In this document: positions 26,456 through 34,857 of the stretch, one piece after another | Layout of the letters: each line of letters begins with the position of its first letter | Position numbering within the stretch: position 1 is the stretch's first letter | Origin: Brucella daejeonensis | Lineage (GTDB): Bacteria; Pseudomonadota; Alphaproteobacteria; Rhizobiales; Rhizobiaceae | Assembly: GCF_014199265.1 (NCBI RefSeq) | Contig: NZ_JACIJG010000001.1 | Location: 1-64,000, forward strand | Reading direction: 5' to 3' | DNA: 64,000 bases | Notes under the pieces: generated by a model | Seen by the model: only the letters and a program-made list of their open reading frames with translations | Told to the model about the DNA's origin: nothing | The model's database searches: none | Position numbers and translations under genes: made by a program

Positions 26456-27526
26456 ATGATAACGCCGCCGGAACACCAGCTTCTGAGTTCACTCGACCAG
26501 AGGTCACGCGATATTTTCCGGCTCATCGTCGAAACCTATCTGAACGACGGCGATCCACTGGGTTCGCGCAACCTCTCGCGACTGCTGCCGCATACGCTCT
26601 CGCCAGCCACCATCCGCAACGTGATGAGCGACCTGGAGCATCTGGGGCTCATCTATGCGCCGCATGTCTCGGCCGGACGCCTGCCGACACAGATCGGGCT
26701 GCGCTTCTTTGTCGATGCCTTTCTGGAGGTCGGCGACCTGCCGCCGGAGGAACGCTCCTCCATCGAAGCGCAGGTGCGCGCAGCCGGTACGAACAATTCC
26801 GTCGAAAGCGTCCTGACTGAAGCGAGCCAGGTGCTTTCCGGCCTTTCACGCGGCGCGGGGCTGGTGCTTGCCACCAAGGCGGAAGGGGCGCTCAAGCATA
26901 TCGAGTTCGTGCGGCTGGACCCCACGCGCGCGCTCGCGGTCCTTGTCATGCAGAATGGCGATGTGGAGAACCGCGTCGTCAACCTGCCCGCAGGCATAAC
27001 GGCTTCGCAGCTGGTGGAAGCTTCCAACTTCCTCAATGCGCATATCCACGGGCACACGCTTTCCGAAGCCAAAGCGGAAATGAAGAAGCTTTCCGAGGAA
27101 ACGCGGCAGGAACTCGACAGCCTTTCGCAGGAACTGGTCGCGCAGGGACTGGCGGTATGGAGCGGCGCCGGAACGGACCAGCCCGCACGGCTGATCGTGC
27201 GCGGCCGCGCCAACCTGCTGGAAAATATCCATGCACAGGAAGACATAGAACGCCTGCGCCATCTTTTCGACGATCTGGAAACCAAGGACAGCATGGTGCA
27301 ACTGCTCGATCTGGCGGAAGCCGGTTCGGGTGTGCGCATCTTCATCGGCTCGGAGAACAAGCTCTTTTCCCTGTCCGGCTCGTCGCTGGTGGTCGCTCCT
27401 TATCGCGACAGCGAACAGCGTGTCATCGGCGCGCTTGGCGTCATCGGTCCGACGCGGCTGAATTATGCCCGTATCGTTCCGATGGTGGACTATACGGCGC
27501 AAATCGTTTCCCGACTGCTGCGATGA
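26456..27526 (+). CDS. hrcA: Heat-inducible transcription repressor HrcA
   Basis: A 356-aa repressor of class I heat-shock genes (groESL and others) that binds CIRCE operators. The N-terminal winged helix is clear ([16 protein letters not shown], then [19 protein letters not shown]), followed by GAF-like and dimerisation domains. It is co-oriented with grpE 75-100 bp downstream, the standard alphaproteobacterial pair. It is divergent from rph. Confidence 0.95.
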   Translation: MITPPEHQLLSSLDQRSRDIFRLIVETYLNDGDPLGSRNLSRLLPHTLSPATIRNVMSDLEHLGLIYAPHVSAGRLPTQIGLRFFVDAFLEVGDLPPEERSSIEAQVRAAGTNNSVESVLTEASQVLSGLSRGAGLVLATKAEGALKHIEFVRLDPTRALAVLVMQNGDVENRVVNLPAGITASQLVEASNFLNAHIHGHTLSEAKAEMKKLSEETRQELDSLSQELVAQGLAVWSGAGTDQPARLIVRGRANLLENIHAQEDIERLRHLFDDLETKDSMVQLLDLAEAGSGVRIFIGSENKLFSLSGSSLVVAPYRDSEQRVIGALGVIGPTRLNYARIVPMVDYTAQIVSRLLR

Positions 27527-27627
27527 CAGGTGTCATGCTTGTCAGGCGCGGCGAAATTAAACCTTGATTTTACACGCACGAAACTCGATATCCGCCTCAA
27601 ATGACATTCAAGACGGAAGTTGGAATT

Positions 27628-28320
27628 ATGGCAGAAGAAAAAAACAAATCGCAGAACCCCGATCTTGATCAGCGCGATATCAACAATCCGAAGGATCGTG
27701 AAGCGCTGAAGCAGGCTGCCGACGACTTTCTGAAGGCGCGCCGGGCCGAGGCGCGCGCGGAAGCAGCCGAGGATGAAACCGAAACGGAAGTGGATGACAC
27801 CGCAAACCGCATCGCCATGCTGGAAGCCGACAATACGGAACTGAAGGACCAGATGCTGCGCGTCGCCGCCGAGATGGAAAACCTGCGCAAGCGCACCCAG
27901 CGCGACGTGCAGGACGCCCGCTCCTATGCGATCACCAATTTCGCCCGCGACATGCTGTCTGTTTCGGACAATCTGAACCGCGCGCTGGAAGCCATTCCCG
28001 CCGAAGCGCTGGAAATCGACCCGAGCCTGAAGTCGCTGGCCGAAGGCGTCGAGATGACCGAACGCGCCATGTTGCAGGCCCTGGAACGCCACGGCGTCAA
28101 GAAGCTGGAACCGGAAGGCCAGAAATTCGACCCGAATTTCCATCAGGCCATGTTCGAAGTACCGAACCCGGACCTGCCGAACAATACGGTCGTGCAGGTC
28201 GTGCAGGCCGGTTACGCCATCGGCGAGCGCGTTCTGCGCCCGGCCATGGTCGGTGTTTCCAAGGGCGGCCCGAAGGTCGCGGCCGAGAACGGGGCTACGG
28301 CACCGGAAGGCAATGCCTGA
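27628..28320 (+). CDS. grpE: Nucleotide exchange factor GrpE
   Basis: A 230-aa DnaK co-chaperone. A charged, disordered N-terminus (about residues 1-60) is followed by the long coiled coil ([20 protein letters not shown]) and the beta-wing head with [20 protein letters not shown] and [20 protein letters not shown] prefer ATG 27628 (MAEEKNKS), preceded by GGAAG; an ATG at 27601 would add nine residues. It is downstream of hrcA and followed by an intrinsic terminator. Confidence 0.95.
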   Translation: MAEEKNKSQNPDLDQRDINNPKDREALKQAADDFLKARRAEARAEAAEDETETEVDDTANRIAMLEADNTELKDQMLRVAAEMENLRKRTQRDVQDARSYAITNFARDMLSVSDNLNRALEAIPAEALEIDPSLKSLAEGVEMTERAMLQALERHGVKKLEPEGQKFDPNFHQAMFEVPNPDLPNNTVVQVVQAGYAIGERVLRPAMVGVSKGGPKVAAENGATAPEGNA

Positions 28321-28362
28321 TTTCAACGGCGTCAAGCATCCCTGACCGGGAGTAATTTGATC

Positions 28363-28390
28363 GAGCGGCAGTTGCTTCTGCCGCTCTTTC
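28363..28390 (+). terminator. Intrinsic terminator of hrcA-grpE
   Basis: A 9-bp stem GAGCGGCAG/CTGCCGCTC with a 6-base loop TTGCTT is followed by TTTC, 43 bp after the grpE stop. Confidence 0.65.
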
Positions 28391-28441
28391 CGTATCTACC
28401 CGGCCATATGCGCCGGAAGGCTGCGGAAAAAACAAGAGGGT

Positions 28442-28682
28442 AGAGCGGTTCCGTCGATTCCGTTAAATTGGGAATCGCTCTGCAAGATCGGCCCGAAGAC
28501 CGGAAGCGATTTTCGGGAAGCACGATGCGTGGATTCGACAAGCTGGAGCGTCTTTTGTGCGCCTGCCAGAGCATGTCTCCCAAAAGTGGGAACCGCCTAC
28601 GCGGGGAAAAGACATTCGTAGAAACAAAGGCTTAAAGCGTGTTGCCTGAATACGATTGAACGCAACACGCTTTAGGGACACA
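28442..28682. repeat. Mosaic of Rhizobiales-type intergenic repeats
   Basis: Three blocks lie in a row. First, AGAGCGGTTCC paired with GGAATCGCTCT (28442-28481). Second, AGAGCATG plus CCCAAAAGTGGGAACCG with GCGGGGAAAAGACAT (28569-28610). Third, AAAGCGTGTTGC/GCAACACGCTTTA arms (28633-28676). Related blocks occur singly elsewhere in the window (42521-42559, 24939-24984). The composition is typical of mosaic repeats in Rhizobiales genomes. No gene is visible between grpE and the TRIC-like gene. Confidence 0.7.
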
Positions 28683-28743
28683 CGGCGCTCTATTGCCGGA
28701 CGCCGATAAAACTGTTCCCGAACGAGCGGAGGAGAGCTGTGGC

Positions 28744-29400
28744 GTGACGCTTCCCGATTTTCTGAACTTCGCAGGCGTTTTCGTTTTCGCCGCGACCGGT
28801 GCGCTCGCCGCTTCGCGACGCCAGCTCGACATTATCGGCTTTCTGTTCCTCGCCAACATAACAGGTATCGGCGGCGGGACGCTGCGCGACCTCGTCCTAG
28901 GCGCGCCGGTGTTCTGGGTGGTCGAACCGGCCTATCTCCTCGCAGGCACGCTTGCCGCGATCTTTGTCTATTTCACAGCCCACAGGGTCGAATCGCGCTA
29001 TCGCGTCCTGCTCTGGCTCGATGCCGTCGGCATGGCTGCCTATACGGTGCTGGGCGCCGCCAAGGGGCTGGCGCTCGGTTTCGGCCCGTCGGTTGCCATC
29101 GTGACAGGAATATTCACCGCCACGCTCGGCGGCATATTGCGCGACATGGTCGCAGGCGAGCCTTCCGTGCTGATGCGCCGGGAAATCTACGTCACGGCTT
29201 CGCTTGCGGGCGCCTGTCTTTATGTGCTGCTTGCCCGGCTCCGCATCGAACCGGAATTCTGCGCCGCCGCCGCAGCCCTCGCGGCTTTCGTCATCCGCGG
29301 CGGAGCGCTCTATTTCGGCTGGAACCTGCCAGTCTACAAGAGCCGTCCCGGACGCACCGCAGAGGAATTGCAGCGCGACCGGATCATCAGGCCGGAGTGA
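28744..29400 (+). CDS. TRIC-like (UPF0126) cation channel membrane protein
   Basis: A 218-aa protein with six to seven hydrophobic segments and a duplicated module: GIGGGTLRDLVLG and, ~90 residues later, TLGGILRDMVAGEP. This twin-glycine duplication defines the UPF0126/YadS family, prokaryotic homologues of trimeric intracellular cation (K+) channels. GTG 28744 has GGAGGAGAG upstream and gives normal length; the frame also opens at TTG 28693. It stands alone between repeat blocks. Confidence 0.8.
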   Translation: MTLPDFLNFAGVFVFAATGALAASRRQLDIIGFLFLANITGIGGGTLRDLVLGAPVFWVVEPAYLLAGTLAAIFVYFTAHRVESRYRVLLWLDAVGMAAYTVLGAAKGLALGFGPSVAIVTGIFTATLGGILRDMVAGEPSVLMRREIYVTASLAGACLYVLLARLRIEPEFCAAAAALAAFVIRGGALYFGWNLPVYKSRPGRTAEELQRDRIIRPE

Positions 29401-29433
29401 TTCCAAAAGGACATTCCGAAAAGGGCGAAACGA

Positions 29434-29576
29434 TTTTCAGGAAATGCCCTGTCCCTCTTGTCCGCATTTCCGGGCGCAAAACCGTTTCACACTTTTGCTG
29501 GAAATGCCCTGTCTGTTTTTTGGCCGCATTTCCGGACGCAAAACCGCTTCACACTTTTGCTGGAAATGCTCTATAC
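29434..29576 (+). repeat. Imperfect tandem repeat, ~62-bp period (dispersed repeat copies 2 and 3)
   Basis: The unit contains CCGCATTTCCGG, CGCAAAACCGYTTCACAC and TTTTGCTGGAAATGCYCT. Two nearly full units follow a partial one; the TTTCACAC landmarks are 62 bp apart. The right end, GCTCTA, forms the stop codon of the PfkB gene on the minus strand. The same family occurs at 10581, 37591 and 42586. Confidence 0.75.
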
Positions 29577-30566
29577 GAGACCGGCCTGACCGGCTGCGTC
29601 CTGCAGGCTCAATTGCGGGCGCGGTCCCATCTGCTGGATGATGAGACCGGCTGCGAGCGAACCGAGGCGCGCGCAATCCTCAAGGGAACGCTCCTTGGTA
29701 TAACCGTAAAGGAAACCGGCGGCATAAAGATCGCCCGCGCCAGTCGTATCCACGAGCGCGTCGATCTCGATCGCCGGGACCGTCAGGGTCTGGTCGGGCG
29801 TGACGACGATAGCGCCTTTTTCCGAACGGGTGACAATGGAAAGGGCACAGTCCATGCGCATGGAGGCAATCGCCGTTTCGAGCGATTTGGTCTTGTAGAG
29901 CGACATGGCCTCGTCTTCATTGGCGAAAACGATATCGACGGTGCGCGAGCGCATGAGTTCAAGGAACTCCTCGCGATATCTGTCCACGCAGAACGGATCG
30001 GAGAGCGTCATCGCCATCTGGCGGTTCTTCTCATGCGAGATCTTCGAGGCCATGACAATGGCTTCCTTGGCGCGCGGCGGGTCCCAGAGATAGCCTTCGA
30101 AATAGGTGACTTTCGCGTCGGCAACCTTGGATGTCTCGACGTCTTCCGGCCCAAGCTCCACGCAGGCGCCCAGATAGGTGTTCATGGAACGCTCGCCATC
30201 CGGCGTCACGAAAATCATCGAACGGGCGGTCGGCGATCCCTTTTCAAGCGGGCGCGTGTCGAAGGCGACGCCCTGCGCGCGGATGTCATGCGCGAAAACG
30301 CGGCCCAGATGATCGGTCGCCACCTTGCCGAAATAGGCCGAACGCCCGCCGAGGCTTGCCACGCCCGCAGCCGTGTTTCCGGCGCTGCCGCCTGACATCT
30401 CCGTCGCCGGACCCGCTATACGGCTATAGAGCAGTTCAGCGCGATCCGCATCGATGAGATTCATCGCGCCTTTGACGATGCCGTTGGTTTCAAGAAAAGA
30501 ATCATCCGTGCGCGACAGAATATCGACAATGGCATTGCCGATGCAGAGAACGTCGAATGTGGCCAT
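29571..30566 (-). CDS. PfkB-family sugar/adenosine kinase
   Basis: A 331-aa ribokinase-like kinase. The N-terminal signature GGSAGNTAAGVASLGG is near residue 60, and the C-terminal anion-hole/catalytic motif DTTGAGDLYAAGF is near 290. The sequence is closest to the adenosine-kinase-like branch (MATFDVLCIGNAIVD start), but the substrate is not certain. It is monocistronic, and its TAG stop is supplied by the flanking repeat. It is divergent from the CysZ-like gene. Confidence 0.9.
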   Translation of the reverse strand: MATFDVLCIGNAIVDILSRTDDSFLETNGIVKGAMNLIDADRAELLYSRIAGPATEMSGGSAGNTAAGVASLGGRSAYFGKVATDHLGRVFAHDIRAQGVAFDTRPLEKGSPTARSMIFVTPDGERSMNTYLGACVELGPEDVETSKVADAKVTYFEGYLWDPPRAKEAIVMASKISHEKNRQMAMTLSDPFCVDRYREEFLELMRSRTVDIVFANEDEAMSLYKTKSLETAIASMRMDCALSIVTRSEKGAIVVTPDQTLTVPAIEIDALVDTTGAGDLYAAGFLYGYTKERSLEDCARLGSLAAGLIIQQMGPRPQLSLQDAAGQAGLV

Positions 30567-30750
30567 GAGCGCGAGAAGCTCCCGTTTGTTGCAACTGTCC
30601 GGCCCAAGGCCGGATACCGGGCAGTCATATGCGTGCCGGTTTAGCCTGTTGCAACCCTTTTGGCTACCCTGCGAGCCTCCCTCCTTGTGGGTAGTAGCGC
30701 TTGCGTCGGGTAAGGCGCATACCTATTTCCATCTTCGTCCACAGAGCGCC

Positions 30751-30800
30751 GTGCGTCCGTTCGGACGCACAAAGGTAGCTCCAGCTTATTGAATCTGCCA
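30751..30800 (+). repeat. Dispersed hairpin repeat GTGCGTCCG-TT-CGGACGCAC
   Basis: A perfect 9-bp stem with a 2-base loop is followed by AAAGGTAGCTCC and TTATTGAATCTG. It resembles a repeat common in Rhizobiales upstream regions. It lies 15 bp before the CysZ-like gene and could be a regulatory hairpin in its leader. Confidence 0.55.
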
Positions 30801-30814
30801 GGAATGGGTCGAAA

Positions 30815-31543
30815 ATGATCTTTGACGCCGCATTGAATGCCCTGAAGCGCCTGCTCACGCCGGAGTTGAGAAACGTCTTCTGGAAAACACTCGGCCTTAC
30901 CCTCCTGCTGCTCATCGGCCTGTGGGCAGCCGTTCGACAGGTCTTTTTCACCTTCGCCTGGCCATGGATGGAGCAGATACTCCCCGGTATGCCCGAATGG
31001 GCAGGCTGGCTCGGCATCGTCGCGGCCATTGTGGCGGGCCTTGGACTGGCACTCGTGCTCGCACTGATGATAGCGCCCGTCACCGCGCTGGTGGCCGGAC
31101 TGTTTCTCGACGATGTGGCGGAAGTGGTCGAACGCGAAGACTATCCGGGCGAGCCTTCCGGCCAGCCATTGCCGGTCGTCAGGTCCATCGTCGTTTCGCT
31201 GAAATTTCTCGGCATCGTCATTCTCGGCAATATCGTCGCGCTGTTGATGCTTTTCATACCCGGCGTCAATCTGATCGCCTTTTTCGTCATCAACGCCTAC
31301 CTGCTCGGACGGGAGTTTTTCGAATTCGCCGCCATGCGCTATCGCCCGGAAGCCGAGGCGAAGGCGCTGCGGTCGCATTACGGCGTGACGGTGTTTCTGG
31401 CTGGCCTGCCGATTGCCGGTTTCATGGCGATCCCCATCGTCAATCTCCTGACCCCGCTTTTCGCCGCAACGATGATGGTCCATCTTCACAAGGCCATATC
31501 GCAGCGCGAAGCGCGGCTCACGCCTGCGGCGGCAGGGGAATGA
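30815..31543 (+). CDS. CysZ/EI24-type membrane protein
   Basis: A 242-aa protein with four to five hydrophobic segments (about residues 25-45, 60-95, 125-160 and 195-215) and the family-typical VNLIAFFVINAYLLGREFFE stretch. Members include the CysZ sulfate permease and EI24-domain proteins, so sulfate uptake feeding the cys genes 10-25 kb away is possible but not proven. Its last 26 bases overlap the 3' end of the converging nth gene. Confidence 0.85.
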   Translation: MIFDAALNALKRLLTPELRNVFWKTLGLTLLLLIGLWAAVRQVFFTFAWPWMEQILPGMPEWAGWLGIVAAIVAGLGLALVLALMIAPVTALVAGLFLDDVAEVVEREDYPGEPSGQPLPVVRSIVVSLKFLGIVILGNIVALLMLFIPGVNLIAFFVINAYLLGREFFEFAAMRYRPEAEAKALRSHYGVTVFLAGLPIAGFMAIPIVNLLTPLFAATMMVHLHKAISQREARLTPAAAGE

Positions 31544-32267
31544 GCGCGGCGGGCACGTCGCAGGTCTTCGCCGGATATTTGCAGATGTCCGCGATCACGC
31601 AACTCTCGCATTCCGGCTTGCGCGCCTTGCACACATAACGCCCGTGCAGGATGAGCCAATGATGCGCATGGAGCATGTATTCCGCCGGGATGACGCGCAC
31701 CAGAACGGCCTCGACGGCCTCCGGCGTCTTTCCGGGCGCGAGACCGATACGGTTGCCGATGCGCAGAATATGCGTGTCCACCGCCATGGTCGGCTGGCCG
31801 AAAGCCATGTTCAGCACGACATTGGCCGTCTTGCGCCCGACGCCGGGCAGCTTCACCAGCTCGTCCCTGTCGCCCGGCACCTCGCCGCCATGATCGCGGA
31901 TCAGGGCTTCCGACAGAAGCATGACGTTCTTTGCCTTGTTGCGCCAAAGGCCGATGGTGCGGATATGGTCGCCGATCTTTTCCTCGCCCAGCGCCCGCAT
32001 CTTGCCGGGTGTATCGGCGACAGCGAACAGGGCCCGCGTGGCCTTGTTGACCCCGGCATCCGTCGCCTGTGCGGACAGGACCACGGCAACCAGAAGCGTG
32101 AAAGCGTTCACATGCTCCAGTTCGCCTTTCGGCTCTGGCCGCTGAACGGAGAAACGGCGGAAAATTTCGTGAATTTCCTCCGCCGTATAAAGCGTACCCG
32201 CCACGCGGCGCGGGCGGCGCTGGGTAGAAGAATCGTTCACGGGCGATTTGATTTTGGCCTTTTGCAT
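31518..32267 (-). CDS. nth: Endonuclease III
   Basis: A 249-aa DNA glycosylase/AP lyase for oxidised pyrimidines. It has the helix-hairpin-helix LPGVGRKTANVVL with the catalytic Lys, the catalytic Asp in AVDTHILR, and the C-terminal [4Fe-4S] cluster loop C-x6-C-x2-C-x5-C (CKARKPECESC then IADIC). I start at ATG 32267. The N-terminus is ~30 residues longer than in E. coli and basic, as is usual in Rhizobiales. Confidence 0.95.
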   Translation of the reverse strand: MQKAKIKSPVNDSSTQRRPRRVAGTLYTAEEIHEIFRRFSVQRPEPKGELEHVNAFTLLVAVVLSAQATDAGVNKATRALFAVADTPGKMRALGEEKIGDHIRTIGLWRNKAKNVMLLSEALIRDHGGEVPGDRDELVKLPGVGRKTANVVLNMAFGQPTMAVDTHILRIGNRIGLAPGKTPEAVEAVLVRVIPAEYMLHAHHWLILHGRYVCKARKPECESCVIADICKYPAKTCDVPAALIPLPPQA

Positions 32268-32311
32268 TCCGCTTCTATAATCGTTTCCCTGACAGGAGAA
32301 CAATCAGCAGC

Positions 32312-32851
32312 TTGACGCAGGCCCTCGCGGAACCCCCAACCGACCCGAATTCGATGCATCATCCAGACGGCGCAGAACCAGACCGGTTCGACAAACCCAT
32401 TTTCGAAGCCCTGCTCACACCCTATCGGTCGCTGGGCAACAAGGGCTTTACCGTTCTCATGAGCGCCCTGATCGGCTGCTGGATGTTCGTCGGCATTCTT
32501 TTCTGGTCCATCGGGGCCTGGCCCATCTTCGGATTTTTCGGCCTCGACGTCCTGCTGATCTATCTCGCCTTTCGCTGGAATTATCGCGCCGCCCGCGCGC
32601 GAGAGGAAATTTCCGTGTCGCGTTCGGCCCTGCATATTCGCCAATATGCCGCCTCGGGCAAATTGACCGCGCATCGCTTCAATCCGTTCTGGGCGCGCTT
32701 CAACGTGGCGCGCAAACCGGATATCGGCATTACCGGTATGCGCGTGGAAAGTCGCGACAAGAGCGTGGCCATCGGTAACTTCCTCAATCCCGACGACCGC
32801 GAAAGCTTTGCGGTCGCGTTCGGCGCCGCTCTCGCCAAAGCCCGGCGCTGA
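32312..32851 (+). CDS. DUF2244 membrane protein, TTG start
   Basis: A 179-aa DUF2244 protein of unknown function. Two adjacent transmembrane segments (about residues 43-80) are followed by a soluble C-terminal domain with RWNYRAARAREEISV and VARKPDIGITGMRVESRDKSV. TTG at 32312 is the only start giving the family-length N-terminus; AGGAG lies 13 bases upstream. ATG 32354 would remove 14 residues. It is divergent from nth across ~45 bp. Confidence 0.8.
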   Translation: MTQALAEPPTDPNSMHHPDGAEPDRFDKPIFEALLTPYRSLGNKGFTVLMSALIGCWMFVGILFWSIGAWPIFGFFGLDVLLIYLAFRWNYRAARAREEISVSRSALHIRQYAASGKLTAHRFNPFWARFNVARKPDIGITGMRVESRDKSVAIGNFLNPDDRESFAVAFGAALAKARR

Positions 32852-32949
32852 CACCCTTCCCTGCAACAGTCGCAGCTTTCGCGTTGCCAATCCCCGTTTT
32901 ACGATCCGGCCCCGTTTTACGATCCAGGACAAGGAATCCGGCGCGGGCT

Positions 32950-32978
32950 CTTGAAGTCGGGCATTTTGCAAGCCATAT
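32950..32978 (+). promoter_or_regulatory. Heat-shock (RpoH) promoter of hsp20
   Basis: CTTGAA (32950-32955) and CCATAT (32973-32978) are exactly 17 bases apart, matching the alphaproteobacterial RpoH consensus (CTTGAA-N16/17-CCNTAT-type). Transcription would begin near 32985, leaving a leader of about 60 bases. Confidence 0.65.
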
Positions 32979-32983
32979 CAGGT

Positions 32984-33046
32984 GGCGAAGAGAGACGCCG
33001 AACGGGTTCTCTTCGTAACGGTCGCTTTTCATCAAGGACTGATGCA
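32984..33046 (+). promoter_or_regulatory. ROSE-like RNA thermometer in the hsp20 leader
   Basis: The leader can form a distal stem CGAAGAGA/TCTCTTCG (32986-32993 with 33008-33015). It can also form a 3' hairpin in which GTCGCTT (33021-33027) pairs with AAGGAC (33034-33039), enclosing the Shine-Dalgarno AAGGA. A bulged G sits in the TCGCT half, exactly the U-Y-G-C-U hallmark of ROSE elements. The loop is TTCATC. Melting at high temperature would free the ribosome site. Confidence 0.7.
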
Positions 33047-33469
33047 ATGACAAGAATGACACCGTTTTCGAGCCCTTTGCTGCTCGGATTCGATACGATG
33101 GAAAAAACGTTGGAACGGATCGCTAAATCCGGCGACGGTTATCCGCCCTACAACATCGAACGCCTGCGCGAGGACACCGAGTCCGAACGCCTGCGCATCA
33201 CGCTCGCGGTGGCCGGCTTTTCCAGCGAAGACCTCGAGGTCATGACGGAAGACAATCAGCTCGTCATCCGGGGTCGCCAGAATGACGATACCGAACGTGA
33301 ATTCCTGCATCGCGGCATTGCCGCCCGGCAGTTCCAGCGCGTTTTCGTCCTGGCCGACGGTATGCGGGTTCTCGGTTGCGAATTGAAGAATGGCCTTCTC
33401 GCCATCGATCTCGACCGTCCCGAACCGGAACGACTGATCAAGAAGATCAACATCGCCGTGAAGGACTGA
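33047..33469 (+). CDS. Small heat-shock protein, Hsp20/IbpA family
   Basis: A 140-aa alpha-crystallin-type chaperone holding unfolding proteins. It starts MTRMTPFSSPLLLGFD, like rhizobial class A Hsp20 proteins. Conserved blocks are YNIERLREDTE, ITLAVAGFSSEDLEV and the near-C-terminal GLLAIDLDRPEPE. The ATG at 33047 sits 8 bases after AAGGA inside the ROSE-like hairpin. It is upstream of a DUF1150 gene, a common pair. Expression is predicted to rise with heat both through RpoH and through the thermometer. Confidence 0.92.
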   Translation: MTRMTPFSSPLLLGFDTMEKTLERIAKSGDGYPPYNIERLREDTESERLRITLAVAGFSSEDLEVMTEDNQLVIRGRQNDDTEREFLHRGIAARQFQRVFVLADGMRVLGCELKNGLLAIDLDRPEPERLIKKINIAVKD

Positions 33470-33572
33470 AAGCCGTTCAGGTTTCGTTCAGTCTCTGGCG
33501 TTATGCTGAAATCGTGAAGCTCTGATGCGGCATGGTCGCAAATGACATGCCGCCTGAATGGAGGCTAAGACC

Positions 33573-33818
33573 ATGAACAGACAAATATTCACCGAAAATG
33601 AATTCGCCCATCTCGGCGAAGGTGAACTCGCCTATGTGCGCAAGATCCGTTCTGATGACCTTGCCCGCAGCTTCCCTGCCCTTCCGCCAATCGAGCCGGG
33701 CCTGGAACTCTGGGCGCTGTTTGGCGCAAGCGGCGAACCCATCGTGCTCTCCGATGTCCGCGCCACCGCGCTGCAGGGCGCACAGGAGCATGAACTGCGC
33801 ACGGTGATGCTGCAGTAA
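33573..33818 (+). CDS. DUF1150 protein
   Basis: An 81-aa DUF1150 protein; function unknown. Recognised by its overall layout: the N-terminal NEFAHLGEGELAYVRKI and the end-region LWALFGASGEPIVLSD. ATG 33573 has GGAGGC upstream and is preferred over ATG 33558. The family commonly follows hsp20 genes in alphaproteobacteria, so a role in the heat-shock response is an inference from context. Confidence 0.85.
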   Translation: MNRQIFTENEFAHLGEGELAYVRKIRSDDLARSFPALPPIEPGLELWALFGASGEPIVLSDVRATALQGAQEHELRTVMLQ

Positions 33819-33826
33819 AGTTTGAT

Positions 33827-33852
33827 GCGATACCGGCCATCGTCGGTATCGC
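33827..33852. terminator. Hairpin between converging genes
   Basis: GCGATACCG/CGGTATCGC, a perfect 9-bp stem with an 8-base loop, lies between the DUF1150 stop and the stop of the converging small secreted protein. There is no clear U-tract. Confidence 0.4.
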
Positions 33853-33866
33853 ACCTCCATGCGTGA

Positions 33867-34100
33867 TCAATGCGGAGGGTTCTGGTGCATACAGTTGCCG
33901 TAGGTCGTTTTCAGGCAGTAATCATATTTTTCCTTGTAGTGCTTCCATTCCGCACAGATCGTCTCCGCCAACTGATGGCATTGCTCTGATTTTGTCGACT
34001 GGCTAATCGATGGTGAGGTCAGTGAACCCGCGACAGCAACATTTCCGGTCAGGACCAACGTCGCTGCAATGAGAAAACACGTTTTTCCCAATTTCATCAA
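33867..34100 (-). CDS. Small secreted twin CX7C protein, 77 aa
   Basis: Not recognised as a named family. It has a signal peptide (MMKLGKTC start, hydrophobic core, cleavage near VAVA-GS at residue ~24). The mature ~50 residues hold two CX7C pairs (CHQLAETIC and CLKTTYGNC) separated by 12 residues, suggesting a disulfide-linked helical hairpin in the periplasm, analogous in shape to twin CX9C proteins. It is monocistronic, between DUF1150 and ptsN. The ATG has an AGAGGTG-type ribosome site. Confidence 0.7.
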   Translation of the reverse strand: MMKLGKTCFLIAATLVLTGNVAVAGSLTSPSISQSTKSEQCHQLAETICAEWKHYKEKYDYCLKTTYGNCMHQNPPH

Positions 34101-34233
34101 ACACCTCTAAATTATTGGTTGCGTCGCCAATTTAAAGGTTTACGCGATGTGTCGAAATCCAAAGACAGAGGGAGCAAATTCCGGGCAAGGCTTTGCCGCA
34201 AACCTTGCATGTATCCCGTTCAAAATGAACACA

Positions 34234-34273
34234 GACAAACAAAACCGCCACTCAAGGCGAACGGCGGTTTTGT
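34234..34273 (-). terminator. Intrinsic terminator of ptsN
   Basis: On the minus strand an 11-bp stem ACAAAACCGCC/GGCGGTTTTGT with a 13-base loop is followed by TTGTC. It begins ~20 bp after the ptsN stop and probably ends the hpf-ptsN transcript. Confidence 0.65.
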
Positions 34274-34293
34274 CTACGAGAAACTATTTGCGC

Positions 34294-34758
34294 TCAGGCG
34301 GCGTTGGACGCGGGCTGGGCGGTCAGGAATGAATATAGCGCCTGCGCGTCGTGCGTGCCGCGCAGCTTGGCAACCATATCGGCGTCGCGCAACATACGGG
34401 CGATGCGCGAAAGTGCCTTCAGATGATCCGCGCCGGCGTTTTCCGGCGCCAGAAGCAGAAAAACAAGATCGACCGGCTGATCGTCCAGCGCCTCGAAATC
34501 GACCGGTGTTTCCAGACGAGCGAAGATTCCCGCTATTTTGTTGATGTTCGCCAGCTTTCCGTGCGGAATGGCAATACCATTGCCTACCCCGGTGGAACCG
34601 AGGCGCTCACGCTGGAGAATTGTTTCGAAAACTTCGCGCTCAGGGAGACCGGTCAGTTCCGCAGCCTTTTCAGACAAAATCTGCAAAAGCTGCTTTTTGG
34701 AGCTGGCTTTCAGCGCAGGGATAACCGCCCCCGGCTGAATCAGATCACTAAGATCCAT
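34294..34758 (-). CDS. ptsN: Nitrogen-PTS regulatory protein EIIA(Ntr)
   Basis: A 154-aa EIIA-Ntr phosphoprotein of the PTS-Ntr relay. The phosphorylated His is His66 in GIAIPHGK. The conserved end-region APENAGADHLKALSRIARML is present. It influences nitrogen and potassium metabolism and sigma-54-linked processes. ATG 34758 gives the standard N-terminus MDLSDLIQPG. It lies ~100 bp downstream of hpf and is part of the classic rpoN-hpf-ptsN cluster. Confidence 0.94.
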   Translation of the reverse strand: MDLSDLIQPGAVIPALKASSKKQLLQILSEKAAELTGLPEREVFETILQRERLGSTGVGNGIAIPHGKLANINKIAGIFARLETPVDFEALDDQPVDLVFLLLAPENAGADHLKALSRIARMLRDADMVAKLRGTHDAQALYSFLTAQPASNAA

Positions 34759-34857
34759 TCTCTCCGTTCCTTCTTCAATCAGGCCTTTGCGGCCCGGTTT
34801 TGGGAAGCGCACGCGGCGGCCTGGCGGCCAATAGCTGCGTGCGCTTCAGGTTTGCCG

